Assembly (NCBI GenBank): GCA_018819925.1
Contig: JAHJPG010000005.1
Coordinates: forward strand, 1-35,122
DNA: 35,122 nt
Reading direction: 5' to 3'
Source: Pseudomonadota bacterium
GTDB lineage: Bacteria > Desulfobacterota > Desulfarculia > Desulfarculales > Desulfarculaceae
This document shows, in pieces, positions 1-7,230 of the stretch. A model generated the notes under the pieces. That model searched no databases. It saw nothing but the letters and a program-made list of their open reading frames with translations, and was not told the DNA's origin. The translations under genes and the position numbers were made by a program. Numbering within the stretch: the stretch's first letter is position 1; each line of letters starts with the position of its first letter.

Positions 1-46
1 CGGGGGCGGGGGCCAGAAAAATTTCCAAGGGTTCTTCGGCGCTCAT
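1..46 (-). CDS. Start of a gene, probably pyrD (partial)
   Basis: An ATG at 46..44 overlaps the pyrK stop codon in an ATGA arrangement and opens a frame that runs off the window edge; only 15 codons (MSAEEPLEIFLAPAP) are visible. PyrK normally pairs with the catalytic subunit PyrD of the NAD-dependent dihydroorotate dehydrogenase, and the two genes are usually adjacent and translationally coupled, so pyrD is the likely identity. The visible residues do not match the usual PyrD start, so the identification rests on position alone. Confidence 0.45.
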   Translation of the reverse strand, partial: MSAEEPLEIFLAPAP

Positions 47-840
47 ACTTTATCCCAATCCACGGTTGATGCGTCCATGACCGGGCCTTCCTGACAGGCC
101 CTGAGATAACCGCCGCCCGCGGCGGGGATGGCGCAGCCCAGACAGGCCCCCACCCCGCAGGCCATGGGCGCTTCCAATGATACTTGGCAGGGCAGGCCTC
201 TTTTGGCGCATATGGCGGCCACCGCCTTTAGCATGGGCAGGGGGCCGCAGGCCAGCACCGCCCCGGGCGGGGAGCCCGCCCGCTCCAGCCAGTCCTCCAG
301 GGGTTGGGTGGCCAGGCCGTGGTGGCCCTGCGAGCCGTCCTCGCTGGCCCCATGCCAGCCCCAGTCCTCCAGGTAAAAGGCGCCCTCGCCGCTCACCGGG
401 TCCCAGGCGGTCAGGGTCTCCCGGGAGGCCAGGCCGTAAAAGGCCTCAAAGGCCGCGCTCCGTTCCTCCAGGCGCTCGGCCAAGAAAGCCAAGGGAGCTA
501 CACCCATGCCCCCGGCCACCAGCGCCGGGCGCTCCACTTCAAGGCCGAAGCCTCGCCCCAAGGGGCCCCAGGCCAAAAGCTCCTGGCCGGGGCGGGCCCG
601 GCTGAGAAGTTCGGTGCCCTTGCCTACCACTTGGTAAAGGATGAGCAGCTTGCCGCCCCGCACCCCATGCACCGAAAAGGGCCGGGCCAGCAAGGGCTCG
701 GGGCCGGGGCTCACCCTGAGCATGACGAACTGGCCGGGCCGGGCCGCCGCCGCGATGGCCGGGGCCTCCAGGCTCAGAAGGTAGACGCTGGGCCCCACCG
801 GCTGGTTGTCTAAAACCTTGGCGCTCTGGCGTTGGCTCAT
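43..840 (-). CDS. pyrK: Dihydroorotate dehydrogenase electron-transfer subunit PyrK
   Basis: The 265-aa protein is an FAD and [2Fe-2S] subunit that passes electrons from dihydroorotate, via PyrD, to NAD+ in pyrimidine synthesis. The ferredoxin-reductase fold is visible: the RPFSVHG flavin-binding motif near residue 53, the GGMGVAPL nucleotide-binding motif near 110, and a C-terminal cluster motif with cysteines 228, 233, 236 and 249. Length is normal for the family. The ATG lies one base after the pgeF stop, and its own stop overlaps the next ATG, so translation is probably coupled along the string. Residues 150-180 form a longer loop than usual. The family call is firm; the exact quinone or NAD partner is family knowledge. 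Confidence 0.93.
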   Translation of the reverse strand: MSQRQSAKVLDNQPVGPSVYLLSLEAPAIAAAARPGQFVMLRVSPGPEPLLARPFSVHGVRGGKLLILYQVVGKGTELLSRARPGQELLAWGPLGRGFGLEVERPALVAGGMGVAPLAFLAERLEERSAAFEAFYGLASRETLTAWDPVSGEGAFYLEDWGWHGASEDGSQGHHGLATQPLEDWLERAGSPPGAVLACGPLPMLKAVAAICAKRGLPCQVSLEAPMACGVGACLGCAIPAAGGGYLRACQEGPVMDASTVDWDKV

Positions 841-841
841 G

Positions 842-1552
842 TCACTCCCGCAGGGCCACCACCGTGCCGAAGCGGCCGGCGGTCTTGTCGCGGCGATAGG
901 AAAAAAATTCCGGGTGGCACACGGTGCACCTGCCGCTGATGGTAATGCGCTGGGGCCGCACCCCGGCGGCCTCCAGTTGGTGGCGGGTGGCCGCTTCCAG
1001 GTCGAAATGGTTTTCGCCCACCCTGAAATTTTCGAACCACTCCGGCAGCTCGCTGCGCCAGTTTACGAACTCGCCGCAGCAGGCCCCCAGGCTGGGGCTC
1101 ACCGCCGCGTAGAGCTCGTCCGGAGCCACCCCGTAGCGGCTGGCCAAGAACTCCACCCCCTTGGCGGGCATGCCCGCCGCGTTGCCCCGCCAGCCGGCGT
1201 GCAGGTTAGCGATGACTCCCCGCTGGGGTGCGGCCAGGATCACTGCCTGGCAGTCGGCCTGTTTGATGAGCAGACCCACCCCGGGCCGGTCGGTGGCCAG
1301 GCCGTCGGCTTGGGCCACGGGGGCGGTTTCCTCTCCGCTCACCGCCATGATCTCGGTGCCATGCACCTGGCGGGCCCAGAGCAGCCGCCTTAGCCCCAGG
1401 GTCCGGCGCAGGCGCTCCAGGTTGGGCTGGGCCCGGGGTCCGGCAGAGGCCAGGTCCAACTCACGGGTGGTGACCACGTGCAGCAGGCCGGGCAGGGCCT
1501 CCAGCCCCGGGAAGGCGTGCAAGTCCAGGTCCCCGTGCCGGCGCGCGACCAT
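842..1552 (-). CDS. pgeF: Peptidoglycan editing factor PgeF (YfiH/polyphenol oxidase family)
   Basis: The 236-aa protein belongs to the YfiH/DUF152 family (laccase-like Cu or Zn enzymes; in E. coli PgeF corrects wrongly incorporated amino acids in muropeptides). The three metal/catalytic residues are in place: His64 in RQVHG, Cys101 in KQADC and His118 in NLHAGWRG. The open frame extends upstream to 1735, but that stretch overlaps the previous gene and has no family similarity, so I start at the ATG at 1552, 20 bases after the upstream stop. No strong Shine-Dalgarno is visible there. It sits between an envelope sugar-transferase fusion and pyrK, which agrees with an envelope role. Confidence 0.88.
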   Translation of the reverse strand: MVARRHGDLDLHAFPGLEALPGLLHVVTTRELDLASAGPRAQPNLERLRRTLGLRRLLWARQVHGTEIMAVSGEETAPVAQADGLATDRPGVGLLIKQADCQAVILAAPQRGVIANLHAGWRGNAAGMPAKGVEFLASRYGVAPDELYAAVSPSLGACCGEFVNWRSELPEWFENFRVGENHFDLEAATRHQLEAAGVRPQRITISGRCTVCHPEFFSYRRDKTAGRFGTVVALRE

Positions 1553-1571
1553 GGGGCCAGCATATTCCGGT

Positions 1572-3347
1572 TTACTGGGGCGGGGCAAGCTCTTGCTCCA
1601 CGATGGGCTGGATGCGCACGCACTCCAGGCCCGCCCGGCGGCAGATGGTGAAGACCTCCTCCATGCCTCCCTCCACCGGGGCGAGGATGGAGATGAACAC
1701 CCGGGCCACCCCCATTTTACGGGCCAGGCCGGCAATGTCGTGGCGCGTGCCCAACACCGGTATGCCGTGTATCAACAAGCCGCGCTTGGCCGGGTCGTCG
1801 TCCAAGAAGCCCACCGGCACGAAGGGCAGGGCCGGGTTGTTGCGCAATTCGCGCAAAAGCAGCTCCCCGCCGTCGCCGGCCCCCATGATGAGCACCGGGG
1901 TGCCTTTTTTCTGGACCATGCTCTCGGTGAACACTCGCACCAGGAAGCGGCATCCGGCCAGGAAAAGGAAGCTGACGAAAAAGTCGATGATGACGGCCGC
2001 CAGGCTGTAGCCCTGGGCGCGGTAGAATATCAGGATGCCCAGCACCACCAACAGCGAGCCCAGGAGAACCGCCTTGGCCAGCTGGATCATGGCATGCACC
2101 GAGACGTAGCGCCACTCGCCCCGGTAGACCCCGAAGAGCCACAGGCAGACGATCTTGGCAGAGAGCACCCAGGGCAGGGACTTGGTGAGCAGGTGCATCT
2201 GGCCGGGGCCCAGGTGGCCCTCGAAGCGCAGCAGCCAGGCGGCGGTGTAGGCGGCGGAAAGCAGCATCAGGTCGGCCAGAATCTGCACCAACTGCTTCTT
2301 GTGCAGCACCACCGTGTCCAGAAGCAGGCTGCGCCAGCGGGGCCGGGCGCGTTCCTGGGGGCCGTAGACCTTAACCCCGCCCAAAAACACCCCGAAGAAC
2401 AAAAAGACCACCACCGCCACCGCGATGACCACCGCCGCCACCAGGGGGCTGAGGTACTGTAGCCAAAGGGCCACGAGCCCCCCGGCCAGGCTGACCGCGA
2501 TGAGGATGAGCACCGCCTTGCGCTCGCTGAGCCCCAAAAACACCAGGCGATGGCTGGAGTGGTCGCGGCCCCCTTGGGCTATGGAACGGCCGTGGCTGGT
2601 GCGCTGGAAGGAAACCAGGGCGGTGTCGAACAGGGGCACCACCAACACCCCCACCGGGATGAGCAGCGAGAGCACCAGGTTGCTGGCCCCGCCCGCCCCC
2701 AGGATGGTGCAGCCGGCCAGGGTGAAGCCCAGGAACAGGCTGCCGCAGTCGCCCATGAATATCTTGGCCGGGTTGAAGTTGTAGATGAGGAAGCCCCCCG
2801 CCGCCCCGGCCAGGCCGGCGGCCAACAAGCCCAACTCCGGCGCGCCGTGCATGACCGCCACCAGGGCCAGGATGGACCCGGCGGAAAGGGCCACCCCCGA
2901 GCTGAGGCCGTCCATGTTGTCCAGGATGTTAACCGCGTTGGTCACCCCCACCAGCCACAGCAGGGTGAAGGGCACGTTGAGCCAGGGCCAGGGCAAAAGG
3001 GTAAAGGACAGGCCCAGGGCCACCGCCACGGTGGCCACCAAAAGCTGGGCCAGGAACTTCACCTGGGGCTTGAGTTCGAAGATGTCGTCGATGAGCCCGA
3101 TGGTGAACATGGCGCTGGCGCAGCCCACCAGTACCAGGCTTTGGCTGTCCCGGTCGCCCAAAAGCAGCCAACTGATCACGAAGGCCAGGTAGATGGCCGC
3201 CCCGCCGTAGATGGCCGTGGGCCGGCGGTGCCAGCGGTCCTGGCGGGGAGCCACCACCCAGCCCAGGCGGCGGGCCAGGGCGATGACCACCGGGGTCAAC
3301 AGGCCGGCGGCGGTCAGGGCCAGGATGAAGGCGTAAAGCAATTTCAT
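1572..3347 (-). CDS. Fusion: WecA/MraY-type sugar-1-phosphate transferase + N-terminal FlaA1/WbpM-like domain
   Basis: The 591-aa multi-spanning protein joins two families. Residues 1-330 are a polyprenyl-phosphate HexNAc-1-phosphate transferase, which attaches the first sugar phosphate to undecaprenyl phosphate: GLIDD (D87, D88), NAVNILDNMDG at 137-147, FMGDCGS with D200, and a His-rich GRDHSSH loop at 260-266. Residues 345-478 are four or so membrane helices, followed by a Rossmann CoA-binding domain with GAGDGG at 489-494, as in the N-terminal half of FlaA1/WbpM/CapD. The protein stops where the catalytic dehydratase domain would begin. The ATG lacks a Shine-Dalgarno; the 34-base gap instead carries CCTCCT. 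The catalytic domain of the first half looks intact; the role of the second half is unknown. Confidence 0.85.
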   Translation of the reverse strand: MKLLYAFILALTAAGLLTPVVIALARRLGWVVAPRQDRWHRRPTAIYGGAAIYLAFVISWLLLGDRDSQSLVLVGCASAMFTIGLIDDIFELKPQVKFLAQLLVATVAVALGLSFTLLPWPWLNVPFTLLWLVGVTNAVNILDNMDGLSSGVALSAGSILALVAVMHGAPELGLLAAGLAGAAGGFLIYNFNPAKIFMGDCGSLFLGFTLAGCTILGAGGASNLVLSLLIPVGVLVVPLFDTALVSFQRTSHGRSIAQGGRDHSSHRLVFLGLSERKAVLILIAVSLAGGLVALWLQYLSPLVAAVVIAVAVVVFLFFGVFLGGVKVYGPQERARPRWRSLLLDTVVLHKKQLVQILADLMLLSAAYTAAWLLRFEGHLGPGQMHLLTKSLPWVLSAKIVCLWLFGVYRGEWRYVSVHAMIQLAKAVLLGSLLVVLGILIFYRAQGYSLAAVIIDFFVSFLFLAGCRFLVRVFTESMVQKKGTPVLIMGAGDGGELLLRELRNNPALPFVPVGFLDDDPAKRGLLIHGIPVLGTRHDIAGLARKMGVARVFISILAPVEGGMEEVFTICRRAGLECVRIQPIVEQELAPPQ

Positions 3348-3381
3348 TCAGGAGGCTCGCCTAGGGGTTGAGGGGGCAGGC

Positions 3382-4368
3382 TTAACGCTCCCGGTAATAA
3401 CGTATCACCGACTGGACCACCTCCATGATATCCATCTCCGGCACAAAGCCCACCAGCTCCCGGAGCTTGCTCACATCGGGCAGGCGCCGGGGCATGTCCT
3501 CGAAGCCTTCCTCGTAGGCCTCCTCGTAGGGGATCATCTTGATGGGCGAGCGGCTGGCGGTGAGCTTTTTGACCAACTCGGCCAGGGCCAGGATGGTGAT
3601 CTCCTGGGTGGAGCCCACGTTGACCACCTGGCCCACCGCCGCCGGGGACGCGGCCAGGGACGAGAGGCACCGCACCACCTCTTCCACCGCCGAGAAGCAG
3701 CGGCTCTGGGCGCCGTCGCCGTACACGGTGACCGGCTGGCCGCTCAGGGCCTGGCGCACGAAGCTGGGCAGCACCATGCCGTAGCGTCCGGTCTGGCCCG
3801 GGCCCACGGTGTTGAACAAGCGGGCCACCACCACCGGCAGCCCCCGGGCCCGCCAATAGGCCAGGGCCAGGAATTCGTCGATGGCCTTGCTGCAGGCATA
3901 GGACCAGCGCGCCTTGGTGGTGGGCCCCAGCACCAGGTCGTGGTCCTCGCGGAAGGGCACATTGTCGTTTTTGCCGTAGACCTCGCTGGTGGAGGCGATG
4001 ACCACCTTCTTGCCCTTCTTGTTGGCCAGCTTCAAGACCGTCTCGGTGCAGCCCACGTTGGTCTCGATGGTCTTCACCGGGCTTTCCACGATGAGGCGCA
4101 CCCCCACCGCGGCGGCCAGGTGATAGATCACCTGGGACCGGTCCACCATCTCCGCCAACAACGGTTGGTCGCGCATTTCGGCGATGGTGTAGGAAAAGTC
4201 GGGGTGGGCCTTGTAGGCCTCGATGTTTTCTATGCTGCCGGTGGAAAGATCGTCGATGACCTCCACCTGCTGCCCCAGGGACAGAAGATGCCCAGCCAGG
4301 TGGCTCCCGATGAAGCCGGCCCCGCCGGTGATGAGCGCCCTGACGGGCTGAGGTTTAAGCTGGTTCAA
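3382..4368 (-). CDS. NAD-dependent sugar-nucleotide epimerase/dehydratase (extended SDR)
   Basis: The 328-aa extended short-chain dehydrogenase has a GGAGFIGS NAD-binding motif near residue 15, a STSEVYG segment containing the catalytic Ser/Thr, and a YACSK catalytic motif. VYGDGAQSRCF is typical of enzymes acting on nucleotide sugars, such as UDP-glucose 4-epimerase and UDP-glucuronate decarboxylase. The exact substrate cannot be read from sequence. The best start is a TTG nine bases after the upstream stop, which keeps the whole glycine motif. It lies directly upstream of the transferase fusion, so it may supply the sugar that is loaded on the lipid carrier; this is inference. Confidence 0.85.
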   Translation of the reverse strand: MNQLKPQPVRALITGGAGFIGSHLAGHLLSLGQQVEVIDDLSTGSIENIEAYKAHPDFSYTIAEMRDQPLLAEMVDRSQVIYHLAAAVGVRLIVESPVKTIETNVGCTETVLKLANKKGKKVVIASTSEVYGKNDNVPFREDHDLVLGPTTKARWSYACSKAIDEFLALAYWRARGLPVVVARLFNTVGPGQTGRYGMVLPSFVRQALSGQPVTVYGDGAQSRCFSAVEEVVRCLSSLAASPAAVGQVVNVGSTQEITILALAELVKKLTASRSPIKMIPYEEAYEEGFEDMPRRLPDVSKLRELVGFVPEMDIMEVVQSVIRYYRER

Positions 4369-4377
4369 CTGGCACGC

Positions 4378-4605
4378 CTAATCCAGGGTTTGAATAACCC
4401 CTTTGATCGGTCCGGTTTCGGTCTTGCTGCCCACCTCCTCGCCGCAAACGGCGCAGAGATAGGAATATTTCTCCCCGGTGGGCAATACCAACAGCAAGCG
4501 GCGCCGCACCGGCTGGGCCTTGCCGCAGCGGGGGCACAGGAGGCTGGTGGCTTCCAAATCTTGGTAGCTTCCCCGGCCGCCGCCCTTGGTCATACCCGGC
4601 CGCAT
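4378..4605 (-). CDS. Small zinc-ribbon protein, unknown function
   Basis: The 75-aa protein has two CxxC knuckles, CPRC near residue 24 and CAVC near residue 51, about 24 residues apart, which should form one zinc ribbon. The N-terminus is Gly/Lys/Arg-rich, and there is no membrane segment or other domain. The ATG follows AGGAGAGG at close spacing, and the stop codon of the preceding gene lies inside that ribosome-binding site, so the two are tightly linked. A second in-frame ATG four codons on is an alternative start. It could bind RNA or another operon product; nothing in the sequence decides this. Confidence 0.7.
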   Translation of the reverse strand: MRPGMTKGGGRGSYQDLEATSLLCPRCGKAQPVRRRLLLVLPTGEKYSYLCAVCGEEVGSKTETGPIKGVIQTLD

Positions 4606-4613
4606 ATCCTCTC

Positions 4614-4946
4614 CTAGGTTTGCAGCTGAAGTTGGTCGATTAGATCATCCATGAAATTTATGAGCCAGTCCCGCTGGGCGCTGGTGACGTAGCCGGTGCA
4701 GGAGCAGCGCAGGCTTTGGGACGAGCGCACCAGAAGCTCCAGGCGCATGCTGTCCAGCTCCGTCACCACCGCCACCCGGTGGGGCCCGCACTCAGCGTGC
4801 TCTCTTTGGTCCGGGGTCAGCAACTCGTCCGGCACCTGGAGCCAAAAGACGTCGGGCAGGCTGGAGGAGCCCAAATTAGCCTCCAGATGGCTGATGAGCT
4901 TTTCCATGTCCGGCGGCCTGAGTTCGTCTATCACTATGGAGCGCAT
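4614..4946 (-). CDS. Conserved-looking protein of unknown function
   Basis: The 110-aa soluble, acidic protein is one I do not recognise. The start is the ATG at 4946 (MRSIVIDEL), preceded by AAGGA that overlaps the stop of the upstream gene. The longer frame to 5063 would run 106 bases into that gene and begins with a low-complexity Arg/Gly stretch, so I rejected it. Visible features are alternating strands and helices, a CSC pair near residue 80 and a C-terminal amphipathic helix (DDLIDQLQLQT). Coding is supported by the spacing and by codon use matching its neighbours. Confidence 0.65.
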   Translation of the reverse strand: MRSIVIDELRPPDMEKLISHLEANLGSSSLPDVFWLQVPDELLTPDQREHAECGPHRVAVVTELDSMRLELLVRSSQSLRCSCTGYVTSAQRDWLINFMDDLIDQLQLQT

Positions 4947-4957
4947 GCTGCTAATCC

Positions 4958-5302
4958 TTATTGGCCGGCCAGTTGGGCGTCCCGCTCCCGGCCTCCCCGC
5001 CAGGCGTCGACGACGCCGTATATCCACAGGCAGGCCATGAGCCCGCCCAACACCAAAAGCCAAACCACGCCTTGCTTGATGAGCTGGGTCCTGAGGGCGG
5101 CCAGCTTGTCCGGCCCGGCATAGCCGTCCAGGGCCAGCACCGCCTGGCTTATCTCGTGAAAGGCGAAACCCAGGGTGAGCATGAACAGCAGGCTGGCCGC
5201 CGCCACCATGATGGCTCCCTTGCCCACCTGCCGGTTCACGATCTGCCCCAGGCCCGGTATCACCAGGCCCGAGAGCAGGGGAGACACCAGGGCGCGGCGC
5301 AC
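4958..5302 (-). CDS. Small membrane protein, unknown function
   Basis: The 114-aa protein has an N-terminal hydrophobic segment with the PGLGQIVNRQ motif (residues 16-25), recalling TM2/DUF5683-type small membrane proteins, then two clear membrane helices at about 30-50 and 78-98 and a charged C-terminus. The start is GTG, preceded by GGGAG; the pyrE stop is three bases upstream. It is part of the pyrE-to-pyrK string. The PGLGQ motif is common in small two-helix proteins of unknown role, so I assign no function. Confidence 0.65.
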   Translation of the reverse strand: MRRALVSPLLSGLVIPGLGQIVNRQVGKGAIMVAAASLLFMLTLGFAFHEISQAVLALDGYAGPDKLAALRTQLIKQGVVWLLVLGGLMACLWIYGVVDAWRGGRERDAQLAGQ

Positions 5303-5305
5303 GTT

Positions 5306-6073
5306 TCAGTTCTCCCGTCCGTACACGGCCAGGTATTCTTCCACTCGCCGCACGTCATCGGCCTCCAGGGGCCGCATCACCCCGGCCACCTTCACCGGCT
5401 CGCCCACCTCGGCCAAAAAGTGAACCATCTCCCGGATGCCCAGCAGGGCCCACACCTTGACCCCGGTCTCCTGAACGAAGGCGGCCAGGGCGTCGGGACC
5501 GCGCACTCCCTCGATGAGTTGTCCTTTTTCATCGTACACCGCCTGGGTCTGCTGGCGGTCCACTCCCAGGAGCACCCCCTGCACCTGGAAGGGATTGCCC
5601 AGGCGCTGGCCTTCGGCGGCCAGCTTGTCCAGCAGGTCGCGCTTGGTGGCCATGGAGGTGCCCACGTCGTCGATGACGAGCACCTTGGCTCCGGGGGTGA
5701 GGGCCCCGGTGACGAACATGGCCTTGGCCCCGCTGGCCTCGCCGTGGGTCTTGGCTTCCTTGCGGTCGTAGTCAAAGGCCAGGTCGGCCACATCGTCCTG
5801 CCACAGGCACATGGCCGTGGCCAGGGCCAGGGCGCTGCCCTTGTAGGAGGGGCCCAGGATCACCGGGGCCTCCTCGGCCAGATCGTGCTCGGCGATCCAG
5901 CCCGCGAAGCAGCGGCCCATCTCCAGGGCCAGGCGGCCGGTGTTGAGCTTGCCCAGGTTAACGAAATATGGGGTGGGGCGTCCGTCCTTGAGGCGCAGGT
6001 CCGGGGCGAAAAACAGGGCCCCACAACCAGCCAAAAGGCGGGCCAGTCTCTGTTGATATGGCTTTAGTTCCAC
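5306..6073 (-). CDS. pyrE: Orotate phosphoribosyltransferase
   Basis: The 255-aa enzyme makes orotidine 5'-phosphate from orotate and PRPP. It has the orotate-binding PYFVNLGK segment near residue 35 and the PRPP loop VLVIDDVGTSMATK near 131-144. It is longer than the roughly 210-aa bacterial norm, with extra residues after 155 and a C-terminal helical tail. The start is GTG with AAGGAG eleven bases upstream, a rather long spacing. It is the first gene of the minus-strand string that ends in pyrK and probably pyrD, which supports a pyrimidine role. No orotidylate decarboxylase domain is fused to it. Confidence 0.88.
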   Translation of the reverse strand: MELKPYQQRLARLLAGCGALFFAPDLRLKDGRPTPYFVNLGKLNTGRLALEMGRCFAGWIAEHDLAEEAPVILGPSYKGSALALATAMCLWQDDVADLAFDYDRKEAKTHGEASGAKAMFVTGALTPGAKVLVIDDVGTSMATKRDLLDKLAAEGQRLGNPFQVQGVLLGVDRQQTQAVYDEKGQLIEGVRGPDALAAFVQETGVKVWALLGIREMVHFLAEVGEPVKVAGVMRPLEADDVRRVEEYLAVYGREN

Positions 6074-6176
6074 CTAGCTGCTTACTCCTTTTTCACCGCC
6101 GCGGCCCACGGCCCCAGCGTAGTATCAGGCTAGCGCAAACCCCTTCGGGACGCAAGCGCGCCCGGGCCGGGGCAGC

Positions 6177-7073
6177 CTATAAAAAGTTCGGCGTAACCAT
6201 ATACTTATTGATCAGATGATGGGGCTGGTATGACTCCTTGGCCTGACGCAGGCCGCTGAGTCCCAGGTCCTGCTCCCGATTGATGTAGACCATATCCGCC
6301 CAGGCGTTGGCCACGAAGAGCTTGTTGATGGCCGCGTAGATGCCGTCGAAGTCCGGGTTGCCCTTTTCTATATGGATGACCGCCGTATCCGGCGACAGGG
6401 GCTCGCCCAGGCTGAAGGCCTCCACCCGGCCGTTGACGAGGACAACCCCGCCGGAGTAGTCCAGGTGCTCGTAGTTGGTCAGGGCTTGGAATATGGCCCG
6501 GTCCTCGCTGGCCAAGCCCGGGTCCTGGTGGCACTCGCGCAGTTGGCACCAGGTTTCCTGCATGTCCAAGACCTGGCGGATAAGCTCGGCCTCCAGGGGC
6601 TGGTAGCTGAACTCGAAGTTTTTGACGAACTTGTTGAAGTGGTTCTTTTTGCGGTGAAAACGCCGCCCGGGCAACTCGGCCAGATCCGAGGCCAGATACA
6701 CGTAGTCGCTGTTGTCGCGGTCAAGGGCGGCGGCGAAGAGCCCCGAGGCCTCCAGCTCCCGGGCTAGGGCTTCGCCCACCCGTTGCAGGCCGGGGGCGAG
6801 GCCCGCCCGGGCCAGGTCACGGCACAGGGCCTCGGCGGCCCGGGCCTTGTCCCCGGCCCCTGCCGGAGGCAGGCCAAAGGGCGCGCCCCCCTCCGGGGAC
6901 ACCACCACCAACAGGCAGCCGGCTTCCTGGCGCCACTGGGGCTGGTAGTGGTGGCTCCACATGAACAGGTTGGAGAAGGTCATCTCGCTGATGGCCGGGA
7001 GGCCGGACCATAGATGGCGAGTGAAAAACTCCTTGTCGGTCAACTCCAGGTTTTTGTATCCCTCTAACGGCAA
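6177..7073 (-). CDS. DUF2156 (LPG synthase C-terminal-like, GNAT-fold) protein
   Basis: The 298-aa protein matches the DUF2156 family, two GNAT-like domains as in the lysyl-phosphatidylglycerol synthase C-terminus: TFSNLFMW near residue 36, RKKNHFNKF near residue 140, and an IEKGNPDFDGIYAAINKLF block near 240. These proteins probably transfer an aminoacyl or acyl group; the substrate is unknown. No membrane segment is present. The frame opens at 7169, but I choose the TTG at 7073: it gives the usual family N-terminus, has GGAG eight bases upstream, and leaves room for the promoter at 7118-7146. Earlier starts would overlap the glyA promoter. Confidence 0.8.
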   Translation of the reverse strand: MPLEGYKNLELTDKEFFTRHLWSGLPAISEMTFSNLFMWSHHYQPQWRQEAGCLLVVVSPEGGAPFGLPPAGAGDKARAAEALCRDLARAGLAPGLQRVGEALARELEASGLFAAALDRDNSDYVYLASDLAELPGRRFHRKKNHFNKFVKNFEFSYQPLEAELIRQVLDMQETWCQLRECHQDPGLASEDRAIFQALTNYEHLDYSGGVVLVNGRVEAFSLGEPLSPDTAVIHIEKGNPDFDGIYAAINKLFVANAWADMVYINREQDLGLSGLRQAKESYQPHHLINKYMVTPNFL

Positions 7074-7117
7074 ATACTTATCTCCAACAGGGGCGCGGTT
7101 GGTTTGCTCCAAATCTC

Positions 7118-7146
7118 TTTCTACCCTAAAGCGGCGGGCCCGCCAA
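7118..7146 (-). promoter_or_regulatory. Candidate sigma-70 promoter for the DUF2156 gene
   Basis: On the minus strand TTGGCG (7146-7141) and TAGAAA (7123-7118) are separated by 17 bases. Both boxes are 4 of 6 matches. It lies about 45 bases upstream of the chosen TTG start and back-to-back with the glyA promoter. Confidence 0.45.
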
Positions 7147-7162
7147 GGGAAGCCTCCCGGCG

Positions 7163-7191
7163 TTGACAAGGCGGGGGGGCTGTGCCATGTT
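7163..7191 (+). promoter_or_regulatory. Candidate glyA promoter
   Basis: A perfect -35 TTGACA (7163-7168) is followed after 17 bases by CATGTT (7186-7191), a 3 of 6 match to the -10. The expected start of transcription falls in or beside the 10-bp palindrome TAAGCGCTTA at 7192-7201, which could be an operator or only part of the leader. Confidence 0.5.
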
Positions 7192-7230
7192 TAAGCGCTT
7201 ATTACGGTAACCTCCAAGGAACTCAAGCCC

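Noticed and set aside
842-1735. 297-aa version of the PgeF gene
   Set aside because: The first 61 residues overlap the preceding gene and have no family similarity; ATG 1552 fits the family length.
4614-5063. 149-aa version of the unknown operon protein
   Set aside because: The extra 39 residues overlap the upstream membrane-protein gene and are low-complexity; ATG 4946 has a ribosome-binding site.
6120-6176. GC-rich inverted repeat after the DUF2156 gene
   Set aside because: The stem is interrupted by several mismatches and has no T-run, so I do not call it a terminator.
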